64,000 nucleotides of DNA from an uncultured Alkalilimnicola sp. (GCA_937951875.1 CALGAN010000093.1:17850-81849); one strand, 5' to 3'. Positions 36,233 to 44,985 are shown, counted from the stretch's first letter. Notes: a model not told the origin generated them from the letters alone. Program-made: numbers and translations.

Positions 36233-37283
36233 GCTCGATCCCGCCCACATCGAACGCGAGTGGCGCGAACTCAGCGGCAGGCTCGCTCGCCTGCACGAGG
36301 AGCTGCGCAGGCAGCGCCCGGTCACCCTCGCCGCGAGTCCGCGCCAGGCGGTCTGGCAAGACGACGGCGCAACCCTCTATCGCTATCTCAGCGACCGGCC
36401 GGCCCGCAACCGCACCCCGGTCCTGATCGTCTACTCGCTGATCAACCGCCCGTCCATCCTCGACCTGCGGCCGCAGCGTTCGCTGGTGGGGGCGCTGCGT
36501 GACGGCGGCAGCGACGTCTATCTGCTCGACTGGGGCTATCCGACCCCGGCCGACCGTTTCCTCTCCCTGGACGACTACGTCAACGGCTATCTGGACCGGG
36601 CGGTGCGGGAGATCTGCCGGCGCCACGACTGCGACGAGGTGGCGCTGCTCGGGGTCTGCCAAGGCGGCACGCTGGCGCTGTGCTACGCGGCCCTGCATCC
36701 GCAGCGGGTACGCGGCGTGATCACGCTGGTGACGCCGGTCGACTTCCATGCCGGCGAGAGCGTCCTGTACCGGCTCTGCAAGCACATCGACTTCGACCGC
36801 GTGGTCGACGCCGCCGGCAACGTTCCGGCCGACGTGCTCAACGCCATCTTCGTCAGCCTCAAACCGTATCGGGTGCTGTCCCAGCGCTACGTCGACATGT
36901 TGGGGCTGGTCGACGATCCGCAGGCCATGACCGAATTTCTGCGCATGGAGCAGTGGATGTACGACAGCCCCGACCAGGCCGGCGAAGCCTTCCGGCAATT
37001 CGCCAAGGACTGCTACCAGCGCAACGCCCTGGTCCGCGGTGAGCTGCGGCTGGGCGATCACGCCGTCGATCCGGCGCGGCTGACCATGCCGATCCTCAAC
37101 GTCTACGCCTCGGCCGACCATCTGGTGCCGCCCGCCTCGGCCGCCGCCCTGGGCGCGCTCGCACCCAGCCGCGACTACTGCGAGATCGCGCTCGACAGCG
37201 GCCATTTGGGAGTGTTCATCAGCGGCCGCGTCCAACGCGCGTTCTTCCCCGCCCTCATCGACTGGCTGCGCGACCACGACTAG
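36222..37283 (+). CDS. phaC: Class III PHA synthase catalytic subunit PhaC
   Basis: A 353-residue alpha/beta-fold synthase that polymerises (R)-3-hydroxyacyl-CoA. The lipase-like box is LGVCQGG with C146 as nucleophile; D299 (ASADHLVPP) and H328 (DSGHLG) complete the triad. These are offset by exactly three from the Allochromatium residues (C149, D302, H331), and the length matches class III. The GTG at 36222 overlaps phaE. No phaA thiolase is in the window; phaB lies 0.5 kb on, on the other strand. Confidence 0.97.
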   Translation: MPIKLDPAHIEREWRELSGRLARLHEELRRQRPVTLAASPRQAVWQDDGATLYRYLSDRPARNRTPVLIVYSLINRPSILDLRPQRSLVGALRDGGSDVYLLDWGYPTPADRFLSLDDYVNGYLDRAVREICRRHDCDEVALLGVCQGGTLALCYAALHPQRVRGVITLVTPVDFHAGESVLYRLCKHIDFDRVVDAAGNVPADVLNAIFVSLKPYRVLSQRYVDMLGLVDDPQAMTEFLRMEQWMYDSPDQAGEAFRQFAKDCYQRNALVRGELRLGDHAVDPARLTMPILNVYASADHLVPPASAAALGALAPSRDYCEIALDSGHLGVFISGRVQRAFFPALIDWLRDHD

Positions 37284-37361
37284 CGGCGCTTGGGCCCAAC
37301 GGCACCGCTGCGGGACCAGCGGTTCGTTTCTTGGCGCCCCCGTTTTAGGCGCGCCCGTTCA

Positions 37362-37420
37362 ACGCTGCAGCGCAGCAATTTTTTCAGTCATTCAGGCCAC
37401 TTAGCTGCTGCGTCGCAACA
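37362..37420. promoter_or_regulatory. Candidate PhaR operators upstream of the non-coding unit
   Basis: TGCTGCG-T-CGCAACA at 37406-37420 is an odd palindrome (6 of 7 arm positions), 10 bases upstream of a -35 box. It closely resembles TGTCGCG-G-CGCAACA in front of phaR (39545-39559). A second GC-rich dyad, ACGCTGCAGCGCAGCA, starts at 37362. PhaR repressors are known to bind such TGC/GCA dyads at phasin and phaR promoters. Confidence 0.5.
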
Positions 37421-37430
37421 TCGAAAGTGC

Positions 37431-37458
37431 TTGCGAAGCGCACGCCTCTGCGTACAAT
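37431..37458 (+). promoter_or_regulatory. Sigma-70-type promoter of the non-coding unit
   Basis: TTGCGA (37431-37436) and TACAAT (37453-37458) are separated by 16 bases. This is the clearest -35/-10 pair I saw in the window and would start transcription near 37465. Confidence 0.55.
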
Positions 37459-37464
37459 CGCCTC

Positions 37465-37694
37465 TATACCGATCTTTGAGGCGAGTAAGCGCCCACAAAG
37501 AAAGGGGGAGGAGAAGAGCAACGGCCACGGACCGTTGCCAGGAGGAGAAGCGAGGCGGCAACTTACAAATAAAGCACGCCCTCTATATTCATAAAAGCGC
37601 TCCGGCTCACCAGGGCCAACAATAACGATAAAGAGAAAAAGAAGAGCGCAAACCTGCCGGGGAGCAGCCGAATATCGGGCTCCCGTTTTTTTTT
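37465..37694 (+). ncRNA. Putative small RNA in the PHA locus, GGA-rich
   Basis: A transcript of about 230 nucleotides is framed by the promoter at 37431-37458 and the terminator at 37660-37694. It contains no ATG. It carries six GGA triplets, one of them in the loop of a perfect 7-bp hairpin (GCAACGG, CCACGGA loop, CCGTTGC; 37518-37538). GGA in hairpin loops is the hallmark of CsrA/RsmA-binding RNAs. It could instead be the leader of a lost phasin gene. No homology to a known sRNA is claimed. Confidence 0.45.
37660..37694 (+). terminator. Rho-independent terminator of the non-coding unit
   Basis: GGGAGC pairs with GCTCCC and an inner CCGA pairs with TCGG, followed by nine T residues. This is a strong intrinsic terminator. 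Confidence 0.85.
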
Positions 37695-37748
37695 GCCCGC
37701 GATTTTCGTTATCCCCAGCCCATCACCGATATCGACCGCCGCGCCCAT

Positions 37749-37778
37749 AAAAAAAGGGCTGCGCGAGGGCAGCCCTTT
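37749..37778 (-). terminator. Rho-independent terminator of phaB
   Basis: AAAGGGCTGC and GCAGCCCTTT form a 10-bp stem preceded by a run of A on the plus strand, that is, a T-run read leftwards. It lies 22 bases beyond the phaB stop. Confidence 0.85.
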
Positions 37779-37799
37779 CGGTCCAACACCAGGTTCGGG

Positions 37800-38546
37800 T
37801 TAGAAGCTGGTGAACAGCGCGCCGTTCACGGGAATAGCGGCGCCGTTGATGTAATCCGACTCGTCAGCGACCAGGAAAACCACCACCCGAGCGATGTCGG
37901 ACGGCTGGCCCATGCGGCCGGCCGGAATCTGGGCGACGATGCTATTGCGCACCTCTTCTGGAATGGCAGCGGTCATATCGGTCGCGATATAGCCCGGGCA
38001 AACGGTGTTGACCGTGATGCCCTTGCGCGCGCTCTCCTGAGCCAGCGCCATGGTGAAACCGTGAATGCCGGCCTTGGAGGCGGAGTAGTTGGTCTGGCCG
38101 AACTGGCCGCGCTGACCGTTCACCGAGGAGATATTGACGATGCGACCGAAGCCGCGGTTGCGCATGCCGTCGATGAACTGGCGGGTAACGTTGAAGGCGC
38201 TGTTGAGATTGACGTTGATCACCGCGTCCCAAGCGCTCTTCTCCATCTTGTGGAGGAACGCATCGCGCGTGATACCGGCGCAGTTCACCAGCACGTCGAC
38301 CGGGCCGTGCTCGGCTTCGACCTTCTTGGCCATGGCGGCGCAGGAATCGAAGTCGGCGACGTTGCACTGGACCCAGGCGATGTCAAAGCCCTCGGCCTTG
38401 CGGGCGGCTTGCCACTCGGCGATTTTTTCTTTTTCCGGGTCGACGCAGGTAGTGATCACCTTGTAACCGGCGGCGGCGAGCTGCTTACAGATCTCCGTAC
38501 CGATGCCACCGTTACCACCGGTGACAAGAGCGACGCGATTTGCCAT
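37800..38546 (-). CDS. phaB: Acetoacetyl-CoA reductase PhaB
   Basis: A 248-residue short-chain dehydrogenase that reduces acetoacetyl-CoA to (R)-3-hydroxybutyryl-CoA with NADPH. The nucleotide motif TGGNGGIG, NCAG, S140, Y154 and K158 (YSASKAG) are in place. Segments QRGQFGQTNYSASKAGIHGFTMALAQE and VNTVCPGYIATDMTAAIPEEV are typical of PhaB and distinguish it from FabG. It is encoded convergently with phaEC and has its own terminator. A TTGCAGTGCACC dyad about 110 bases upstream may bind PhaR. Confidence 0.95.
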   Translation of the reverse strand: MANRVALVTGGNGGIGTEICKQLAAAGYKVITTCVDPEKEKIAEWQAARKAEGFDIAWVQCNVADFDSCAAMAKKVEAEHGPVDVLVNCAGITRDAFLHKMEKSAWDAVINVNLNSAFNVTRQFIDGMRNRGFGRIVNISSVNGQRGQFGQTNYSASKAGIHGFTMALAQESARKGITVNTVCPGYIATDMTAAIPEEVRNSIVAQIPAGRMGQPSDIARVVVFLVADESDYINGAAIPVNGALFTSF

Positions 38547-38894
38547 GCGATATCCCCTTTAGTACGAAGGGAGGGGTTCCACTCGAGGCAGCTCTGGCCA
38601 TGCGGATACCCCGTAGTAAGGACGCCCGTGATCCCTTTGTACGGGCAACAGACATTGGTTGCAGTGCACCAAAACGAGGGGCCATCATAAAAATGGGTCT
38701 GGGGGCTGTCAACGGGTATGACGCCCCGTTCACCTCCCGCTAAGCCCGCTATCCGCTTAACGTTACGGCAATTGCGGCACCCTTCACAAAACCGTCGGAT
38801 GGGCAATTAGACTTTGGTCGCAATACGACCCGCCCGCCCACGGGCAGCCATCCCGGGGGCAGGCGACAGAGGGTGGGGGAAACCGCGGCGCGGC
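38547..38894. other. Intergenic region between phaB and phaR
   Basis: No gene is seen. It should hold the phaB promoter. A TGC-centred dyad (GGTTGCA-G-TGCACCA, 38657-38671, 5 of 7 arm matches) is a weak PhaR-site candidate. GTACGAAGGG and CCCTTTGTAC are inverted repeats about 60 bases apart near 38570 and 38635. Confidence 0.5.
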
Positions 38895-39407
38895 TCAGCG
38901 CGAGCGCGGCTTGCCGGACTTGCCCGACTCGGTCTCGCCGTTGTCGGTCGAGGAGGTCGAGCGCTTCTTGTCGAAATCGGTGGCCAGCCCGCTCATGGCC
39001 TGCCACATGGCCAGGTTGCGCTCGGCGATCTGGGTCAGCACGCTCATCGGCGTGCCCTCGATCAGGCTGCGGGCGCGCTCGCGGAACAGGCGCTGCTGCT
39101 CGACCCACAGCTGCATGCTCTTCTCCAGATAGCTGGTGAGCATGTTCTGCTCGGCGCCGCCGTAGGACTGGATGATCCGCGCCAGCAGTTCGGTGCTGAA
39201 GATCGGCTCGCCGCCCTCCTCCTCCTCGGCGATGATCTGCAACAGGATGCTGCGGGTCAGGTTGGCCTTGGTCTTGGCGTCCACCACCTCGAACTCGACG
39301 CCGTCCAACACCAGATTCTTGACGTCCGCCAGCGTGATATAACTACTGATCGCCGTGTCATACAGCCGGCGATTCGGGTATTTCTTGATAACTCTCACGT
39401 CACTCAT
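38895..39407 (-). CDS. phaR: PHA synthesis repressor PhaR
   Basis: A 170-residue regulator. The N-terminal PHB/PHA DNA-binding domain is unmistakable (VIKKYPNRRLYDTAISSYITLADVKNLV), followed by the PHB-accumulation regulatory domain (LTRSILLQIIAEEEEGGEPIFSTELLARIIQSYGG). The C-terminus is a charged, low-complexity tail. PhaR binds PHB and short dyads at phasin and phaR promoters, releasing DNA when granules form. The ATG at 39407 starts at the conserved domain. A candidate site lies about 140 bases upstream. Confidence 0.95.
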   Translation of the reverse strand: MSDVRVIKKYPNRRLYDTAISSYITLADVKNLVLDGVEFEVVDAKTKANLTRSILLQIIAEEEEGGEPIFSTELLARIIQSYGGAEQNMLTSYLEKSMQLWVEQQRLFRERARSLIEGTPMSVLTQIAERNLAMWQAMSGLATDFDKKRSTSSTDNGETESGKSGKPRSR

Positions 39408-39544
39408 CAGCGAACGTTCTCCGCATATCGGCGTATCCAGCCGCCGGCGGTCGCATGCGGGCCGCACGGCGCCCAGATCGGCATGAACGGCTTTGAGAGC
39501 CTCTAAAGTAAAAACACTCCACCAGCCGCATTATTTGGTTATCT

Positions 39545-39559
39545 TGTCGCGGCGCAACA
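39545..39559. promoter_or_regulatory. Candidate PhaR operator upstream of phaR
   Basis: TGTCGCG-G-CGCAACA is an odd palindrome with 6 of 7 arm matches. It shares CGCAACA and the dyad spacing with the site at 37406-37420. It lies in the 272-base gap between phaR and the HDOD gene and fits autoregulation of phaR. Confidence 0.5.
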
Positions 39560-39679
39560 TGTTGGAATGTCGCAGGTTAGGCATCTTTCACCAGTAGTGT
39601 CAAGGTCTTTCCAAAACGCAGCAAATCGCGCGCCCGAAACCCGACACGACTAGAATCGCGCTTACTGCCCGCCTACAGG

Positions 39680-40516
39680 ATGTCGCTCGTGGCTACCTCG
39701 AGAATCAAACCGCTGGACTCGCTGCCGCCGCTGCCGTACGTGACGCACGAAATCCTCATGGCCGTGAACGATCCCGACGCCAGCTTCAAAGCGGTGGGAG
39801 CGGCACTGGCCCGCGAACCGGGGCTGACCGCGCGGCTGGTGGCGATGGCGAACTCGGCTTTCTTCATGGGGCAGCGGCCGGTGTACTCGCCCGAGGACGC
39901 GGTGGTGCGGCTCGGCTTGAACCGGGTGCGCGTGCTGGCGGCCTCCCTGCTACTGGCCGAGCAGTTCGATTCCTCCCGCTGTCCGCCGTTCCGCGCCGAG
40001 CGCTACTGGTTCACCGCGGTCGGCACCGCCTTCTGCGCCGCCCGCATCGCGCGCCTGGCCAGACTCGGCGAGGTGGCGGACGCCGCCTATCTGGCCGGAC
40101 TGTTGCACAACATCGGCTTGTTGCTGCTGGTGTACGTGTTCCCCAAGGAAATGGCGGACGTGCTGATCGCCCATGAGCAGACGCCGAGCCTGTCGCTGTC
40201 GGCGCTGACCCTGGAGGCGCTGGGCACCGACCACCGCGAGGCCGGCCGCCTGCTGCTCGCCGAGTGGGGACTGCCCGAACCCATCGTCGAGGTCGCCGGC
40301 TACGCCGGCGGCCACCGCGCCGGCGGGCCGCACGCCACCCTGATCGCCCTGATCGAGTTCAGCGCGCGCTGGACCGCCAGCGGCTTCGCCGAGCCGCCGC
40401 CGCGCGTGCCCTACCAGATCCCGCACCCTGCCCAGTGGCTGGAGGCGGCGGCGAACGCCTGCCGCCGGGAATGCGAACAGCTGCAGGTCCTGGCGCAGCT
40501 GCTGGCCTCGGCCTAG
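39680..40516 (+). CDS. HDOD-domain signalling protein
   Basis: A 278-residue protein made essentially of one HDOD domain (LPPLPYVTHEILMAVNDPDASFKAVGAALAREPGLTARLVAMANSAFF, AVVRLGLNRVRVLAAS, YLAGLLHNIGLLLL). HDOD proteins lack the full HD catalytic pair and act in signalling or motility control. The stop overlaps the convergent pabB stop in the tetramer CTAG (40513-40516), leaving no room for a terminator. A larger HDOD protein is encoded 3 kb away. Confidence 0.9.
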   Translation: MSLVATSRIKPLDSLPPLPYVTHEILMAVNDPDASFKAVGAALAREPGLTARLVAMANSAFFMGQRPVYSPEDAVVRLGLNRVRVLAASLLLAEQFDSSRCPPFRAERYWFTAVGTAFCAARIARLARLGEVADAAYLAGLLHNIGLLLLVYVFPKEMADVLIAHEQTPSLSLSALTLEALGTDHREAGRLLLAEWGLPEPIVEVAGYAGGHRAGGPHATLIALIEFSARWTASGFAEPPPRVPYQIPHPAQWLEAAANACRRECEQLQVLAQLLASA

Positions 40517-41859
40517 GCGCCGACCAGCTCCAGGAAAGCGCGCGCCTTGTCGATCGTTTCCTGGAATTCGGCGTCGCAGCGCGAATCGATGACGATGCCG
40601 CCGCCGGCCCAGTAGCGGATCCGCTGCCCAGCGCAGACCGCGGTGCGGATGGCGATGTTGGTATCCATGGCGCCATCGTCGCCCAGATAGCCGATCGCTC
40701 CGCAGTAGACGCTGCGAGCGGCCGGTTCGAGTTCGTCGATAATCTCCATCGCCCGCACTTTAGGCGCCCCGGTGATGGAGCCGCCCGGCAGAGCGGCCTG
40801 CAGCAGATCGATCAGCGAGCGGTCCGGCCGCAGGCGGCCGCGCACCGTGCTCACCAAGTGATGGACGGTGGCGAAGCTCTCCACCGCGAACAGCTCCGGC
40901 ACGCTGACCGTGCCGGTAGCGCAGACCCGCCCCAGGTCGTTGCGCAGCAGATCGACGATCATCACGTTCTCGGCGCGATCCTTGTCGCTGCCGCGCAGCG
41001 CCGCCAGCTCACGCCGATCGGCCTCGGCCTCGGCCCGACGCGGACGGGTGCCCTTGATCGGCCGGGTTTCCACCAGCCCCTCGCGCACCGCGAGGAAACG
41101 CTCGGGCGAGACGCTCAGCACCTGGGCGAACGGCAGGTCGAGATAAGCGCTGTACGGTCCGGGGCTGCGCGCCCGCAGACACCGGTAGGCATCCCACGGG
41201 TCGCCGCTGTAATCGGCCTCCAGCGCGCGCGCCAAGTTGACCTGATAACAGTCGCCGTCGCGCAGATAGCGCTGCACGCGGGCGAAAGCGTGGTCGTACC
41301 CGTCCCGTGACGGCAGCTGGCGCAGCGCGCCGCGGGCGCGAAACGGCACCGGCGGCGGCGGATTCGACGCCAGCAGCGCCCGCACCTCGGCGAACGCGCC
41401 GGCGGCATCGGAGCGGCCCACCCACCAGGTTTCGCGCGCGAGATGATCAGTCACCACCGCCCAGTCATAGAGCCCGACCGCCAGCTCGGGCAGCTCCTCG
41501 GGGTGGCGACTGGCGACGCCCTGCAAGCGGCGGCCCAGACCGTACCCGAAATAGCCGACCGCGCCGCCGGCGAACGGAAAGCGCGGATCGACCGGACGGC
41601 CGCGCGCCGCCAGCAATTCGCCGAGCAGCGGCAGCGGCTCGCCCAGCTCGGATATCCGGCCCGCCTCCTGATAGCGGGTACGGCCGTCATGACTGATCAA
41701 CGTGGCGCGCGGCGCGGCCACGAAGATGTCGTAGCGGCCGTGGCCGGAACCCGGCCGACCGCTGTCCAGCCACATGGCCCACGGCAGCGCCCGCAGCGCG
41801 GCGAACACTGTTTCGCCATCGGCGCGATACCCGAGCGATCGACAGTCCAGCATGTGCAA
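40513..41859 (-). CDS. pabB: Aminodeoxychorismate synthase component I
   Basis: A 448-residue chorismate-utilising enzyme that makes aminodeoxychorismate for folate. The PIKGTRPR motif (the lysine that distinguishes PabB from anthranilate synthase) is present, with DLLRNDLGRVC, FATVHHLVSTVRGRL, ALPGGSITGAPKVRAMEIIDELEP and the C-terminal YWAGGGIVIDS. It overlaps the HDOD gene by 4 bases tail to tail and is divergent from the acyl-CoA ligase gene at 41.9 kb. Confidence 0.95.
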   Translation of the reverse strand: MHMLDCRSLGYRADGETVFAALRALPWAMWLDSGRPGSGHGRYDIFVAAPRATLISHDGRTRYQEAGRISELGEPLPLLGELLAARGRPVDPRFPFAGGAVGYFGYGLGRRLQGVASRHPEELPELAVGLYDWAVVTDHLARETWWVGRSDAAGAFAEVRALLASNPPPPVPFRARGALRQLPSRDGYDHAFARVQRYLRDGDCYQVNLARALEADYSGDPWDAYRCLRARSPGPYSAYLDLPFAQVLSVSPERFLAVREGLVETRPIKGTRPRRAEAEADRRELAALRGSDKDRAENVMIVDLLRNDLGRVCATGTVSVPELFAVESFATVHHLVSTVRGRLRPDRSLIDLLQAALPGGSITGAPKVRAMEIIDELEPAARSVYCGAIGYLGDDGAMDTNIAIRTAVCAGQRIRYWAGGGIVIDSRCDAEFQETIDKARAFLELVGA

Positions 41860-41877
41860 ACTCAGCGTTAATTTCGG

Positions 41878-41891
41878 CGTCCACTTGGACG
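41878..41891. promoter_or_regulatory. Palindrome in the fadD-type promoter region
   Basis: CGTCCA-CT-TGGACG is a perfect-arm dyad between pabB and the acyl-CoA ligase, just upstream of a possible -10 box TATACT (41899-41904). It is operator-like; no regulator is assigned. Confidence 0.35.
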
Positions 41892-41925
41892 TTAGGGCTA
41901 TACTTGGCCGCGCAGAGTAACCCGG

Positions 41926-43683
41926 ATGAACGGAGATTGGCGGATGGCGGACGGCGCGGATCCTGCTGCGTTCTATGACATGCGTCCTTGGACGGACGCT
42001 TACGGGCCAGGAATGCCGCGCGACATCGGCGCCCCCCAGTATCGTAGCCTCGGCGAGCTAGTGCGGCGGGCAAGCGTCAGCTATCCGGGCAATACGGCCT
42101 TCTCGGTCTGCCTGCCCAACGGCATGTCCACCTCGCTCAAATTCCACGAGGTGGACGCGCTCTCCGACCGCTTCATGGCCTACCTGCGCGATGAGCTGCG
42201 GCTCCAGCCCGGCGATCGCGTCGCTGTGCAGCTGCCCAATTGCCTGGCCTACCCGATCTGCGCTTTCGGCATCTTCAAGGCCGGCTGCGTCCTGGTCAAC
42301 GTCAACCCGCTGTACACGGCGCGGGAGACCAACCACCAGCTCAAGGACAGCGGCGCCAAGGTGCTGGTGATCATCGACATGTTCGTCGACAAGCTGGCCG
42401 AGGCGCTGCGCGACAGCGCCGTCGAGACGGTGGTCTGCGCCAGCGTGGCCGACTTCTTCCCGCCGTTGCGCCGCACGCTGATCCAGGCCGGGCTCAAGCT
42501 CAAGGGCCAGCTGCCCAGCTCGCCGCGGCCGCGCGTGCCGCTGCGCAAGGCGCTGGCGCTGGGCAAGCGCTACTTACAGCACCCCGACGGCAACCCGATG
42601 GTCGCGCGCGACCTCGACGATCTGGCCATCCTGCAGTACACCGGCGGCACCACCGGCATTGCCAAGGGTGCCTGTCTGAGCCACGGCAATCTGCTGGCCA
42701 ACGTCGCCCAGATCGACGCCATCGCCAGCCCGCTGGTGCGGCGCGGCGAGGACGTGATCATGACGGCGCTGCCGCTGTACCACATCTTCGCCTTCACCTT
42801 CAATTTGCTGAGCTTCTACCGCTTCGGCTGCCACAACGTGCTGATTCCCTCGCCGCGGCCGCCGGCCAATCTTCGCAAGGCCTTCGAGAAGTTCCCGATC
42901 AGCAAGTTCACCGCAGTGAACACCCTGTTCCAGGGCCTGGTCAACGAGCCGTGGTTCCGTGAGCACCCGCCGCGCTTCCTCGACCTGTCGATCTCCGGCG
43001 GCAGCGCGCTGCAGACCAGCGTCGGCGAGAACTGGCGCAACGTGGTCGGCAGTCCGATCCTGGAAGGCTACGGCCTGTCCGAGACCAGCCCGGTGCTGGC
43101 GGTGAACCCGCCCCGCGGCGAGAACCGCCCGGGCACGGTCGGCGTACCGGTGCCCGGCACCGACATCCGCATCGTCGACGAGCAGGACCGGCCGGTGCCG
43201 GTCGGCCAGGCGGGCGAGCTGATCGCGCGCGGGCCGCAGGTGTTCAGCGGCTACTGGAACATGCCCGAGGAAACCCAGCGGGTTCTGCGCGACGGCTGGT
43301 TCCACACCGGCGACATCGCCGTGATGGACGAGCGCGGCTATATCCGCATCGTCGATCGCAAGAAGGACATGATCGACGTCAGCGGCTTCAACGTCTATCC
43401 GAACGAGGTCGAGGACTGCATCGCCGCCCACCCCGACGTGCTCGAGGTCGCGGTCGTCGGCGTGCCGCTGCCGACCGGCGGCGAGCGGGTGCGGGCCTAC
43501 GTGGTGCCGCGGCGGCCGGACCTGACCGCCGAGGAAATCATCCAGCACTGCCGTAGCCGCATCACCAACTACAAGGTGCCCAAGGAAGTGGTGTTCTGCC
43601 AGGAGCTGCCGAAGTCACCGATCGGCAAGATCCTGCGCCGGCAGCTGCGCGACGAGGCCATCCGCCAGGGGAGCGGCGGCTGA
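41926..43683 (+). CDS. fadD: Long-chain-fatty-acid CoA ligase
   Basis: A 585-residue acyl-CoA synthetase of the FadD type. ILQYTGGTTGIAKGACLSHGNL, EGYGLSETSPVL, GWFHTGDIAVMDERGYIRIVDRKKDMIDVSGFNVYPNEVED (the fatty acyl-CoA signature) and PKSPIGKILRRQLRD are all intact. It should activate fatty acids for beta-oxidation or lipid synthesis and could supply PHA precursors. The ATG at 41926 is used; an in-frame ATG at 41944 is an alternative. Confidence 0.93.
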   Translation: MNGDWRMADGADPAAFYDMRPWTDAYGPGMPRDIGAPQYRSLGELVRRASVSYPGNTAFSVCLPNGMSTSLKFHEVDALSDRFMAYLRDELRLQPGDRVAVQLPNCLAYPICAFGIFKAGCVLVNVNPLYTARETNHQLKDSGAKVLVIIDMFVDKLAEALRDSAVETVVCASVADFFPPLRRTLIQAGLKLKGQLPSSPRPRVPLRKALALGKRYLQHPDGNPMVARDLDDLAILQYTGGTTGIAKGACLSHGNLLANVAQIDAIASPLVRRGEDVIMTALPLYHIFAFTFNLLSFYRFGCHNVLIPSPRPPANLRKAFEKFPISKFTAVNTLFQGLVNEPWFREHPPRFLDLSISGGSALQTSVGENWRNVVGSPILEGYGLSETSPVLAVNPPRGENRPGTVGVPVPGTDIRIVDEQDRPVPVGQAGELIARGPQVFSGYWNMPEETQRVLRDGWFHTGDIAVMDERGYIRIVDRKKDMIDVSGFNVYPNEVEDCIAAHPDVLEVAVVGVPLPTGGERVRAYVVPRRPDLTAEEIIQHCRSRITNYKVPKEVVFCQELPKSPIGKILRRQLRDEAIRQGSGG

Positions 43684-43696
43684 TACGGCCCGCCGC

Positions 43697-43712
43697 CCCC
43701 GCTTTCGCGGGG
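43697..43712. terminator. Hairpin between convergent genes
   Basis: CCCCGC, a TTTC loop and GCGGGG lie 14 bases after the fadD-type stop and before the convergent HDOD gene end. No T-run follows. Confidence 0.4.
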
Positions 43713-43743
43713 ACGGTCGGCGGCGCGCCGGGGGCCGTCCCGG

Positions 43744-44985
43744 TCAGCCCATCAGCAGGCGCTGCACCTCGGCGATTTCCTCGCGCGCTTCTTCGAGAAT
43801 CGAGCCGCCCTCCACCTCGATCTCGCCAAGCTTGAGGCGGTCGTAAGCGCTGACGTCGCTCGGCGCCGGCATGGCGTAGCCGCTACCCGCCACCGCCTGC
43901 AGCTGGGAGACGATGATCAGGTCGGCGTAATCGCCGGGGCCGTCGTGCTCGCGGTCCCAGTTGTCCGCCTCCAGCGGCACCTGGACCATGTCGTCGGGGA
44001 AGTTCCAGCGCCGCAGGATCATGGCGCCGACCTGCCCGCGGTATTCCTTGATGGTCGCCTCCAGCAGGCCGGGGTCGCGCGCCAGCTCCGGGTAATTGCC
44101 GGCGTGGGCCAGCATGGGAACGATGCCGATATCGTGCACCAGCCCCGCCAACAAACCGCGATCGGGCGAGAAACCGCGCAGCCGCCGCGCCACCACGGCG
44201 CTGATCGCGGCGACCAGCGTGCTGTGCATCCACAGCTCCACCATGCGCTTGTTCAGCAGCGGGTTCTTAGTCTTGAACACTTCGCGCATGGTCACCGCCA
44301 GCACCACCTCACGGGTGTTGCGCAGGCCAAGCCGCACGATCGCCGCGGTCAGGTTGTCGACCGGCTGCTGATGCGAGAACAGCGAGCTGTTGGCGGCGCG
44401 AATGATGCGCGCGGCCACCACCGGCTCGCTCTGGATGATCTTGGCCACTTCCTGGGCGCTGGCGTCGCGCTCGACGATGGCCTGCCGGACCTTGATCGCG
44501 ATGTCGGGCATGCTGGGCAGCTCCAGCTTGTCCTCCATGAGGTCCTGGAACAGGCGGTAGAACAGCCTGGTGCCTGCCTCGCCCTGCTCGGGATCGACCT
44601 CGGTGACGTCGATCCGCGGCGGCCGGTATTCGCTCAGCAGCGCGTCGATGCGCGCGGTGGGCAACCGCACCAGTCGGCAATCGGTACGGGCGAGCGCCGT
44701 CACCGCGTGCGGCTGCTGGTAACCCAGCGGCTCGGCCGCGGGCGCGGCGTCGCCCATGCCCACTAACGTCCGTTCACCGCCGTTGCCGTCGGTAAGCAAC
44801 AGATTCCCGGACAGCAAATAGCGAGTCCACGGATCGCTTTCATTCTTTCGGAAGATAACGCTGCGGGCGGGGAAGTCCTCGATCTCGGCTTCGGCGGCGA
44901 GGATCTCCAGGGCCTCCGTAGGCAGCTCCCGCAACGGCACCAGCCCCTCCAGGACGGAGGCGGGAATGGGCACCGGCTTGTTCAT
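43744..44985 (-). CDS. Cyclic-nucleotide-binding-like/HDOD signalling protein
   Basis: A 413-residue two-domain protein. Residues about 10-130 look like a cAMP-binding-type cupin domain (VPLRELPTEALEILAAEAEIEDFPARSVIFRKNESDPWTRYLLSGNLLLTD). Residues about 150-350 are an HDOD domain (LPSMPDIAIKVRQAIVERDASAQEVAKIIQSEPVVAARIIRAANSS, VRLGLRNTREVVLAVTMREVF, LVHDIGIVPMLAHA). It is a likely signal-responsive regulator of motility, biofilm or stress functions. The ATG at 44985 avoids a 16-residue leader with no ribosome site. It is divergent from the patatin gene. Confidence 0.85.
   Translation of the reverse strand: MNKPVPIPASVLEGLVPLRELPTEALEILAAEAEIEDFPARSVIFRKNESDPWTRYLLSGNLLLTDGNGGERTLVGMGDAAPAAEPLGYQQPHAVTALARTDCRLVRLPTARIDALLSEYRPPRIDVTEVDPEQGEAGTRLFYRLFQDLMEDKLELPSMPDIAIKVRQAIVERDASAQEVAKIIQSEPVVAARIIRAANSSLFSHQQPVDNLTAAIVRLGLRNTREVVLAVTMREVFKTKNPLLNKRMVELWMHSTLVAAISAVVARRLRGFSPDRGLLAGLVHDIGIVPMLAHAGNYPELARDPGLLEATIKEYRGQVGAMILRRWNFPDDMVQVPLEADNWDREHDGPGDYADLIIVSQLQAVAGSGYAMPAPSDVSAYDRLKLGEIEVEGGSILEEAREEIAEVQRLLMG

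Larger units (their letters stand above)
37284..37799. other. Intergenic region between phaC and phaB
   Basis: This 516-base gap is less GC-rich than its surroundings. It contains two operator-like sites, a promoter, a probable non-coding RNA and two T-tract terminators in opposite directions. Each is listed separately. No protein-coding frame with a ribosome site was found. Confidence 0.7.
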
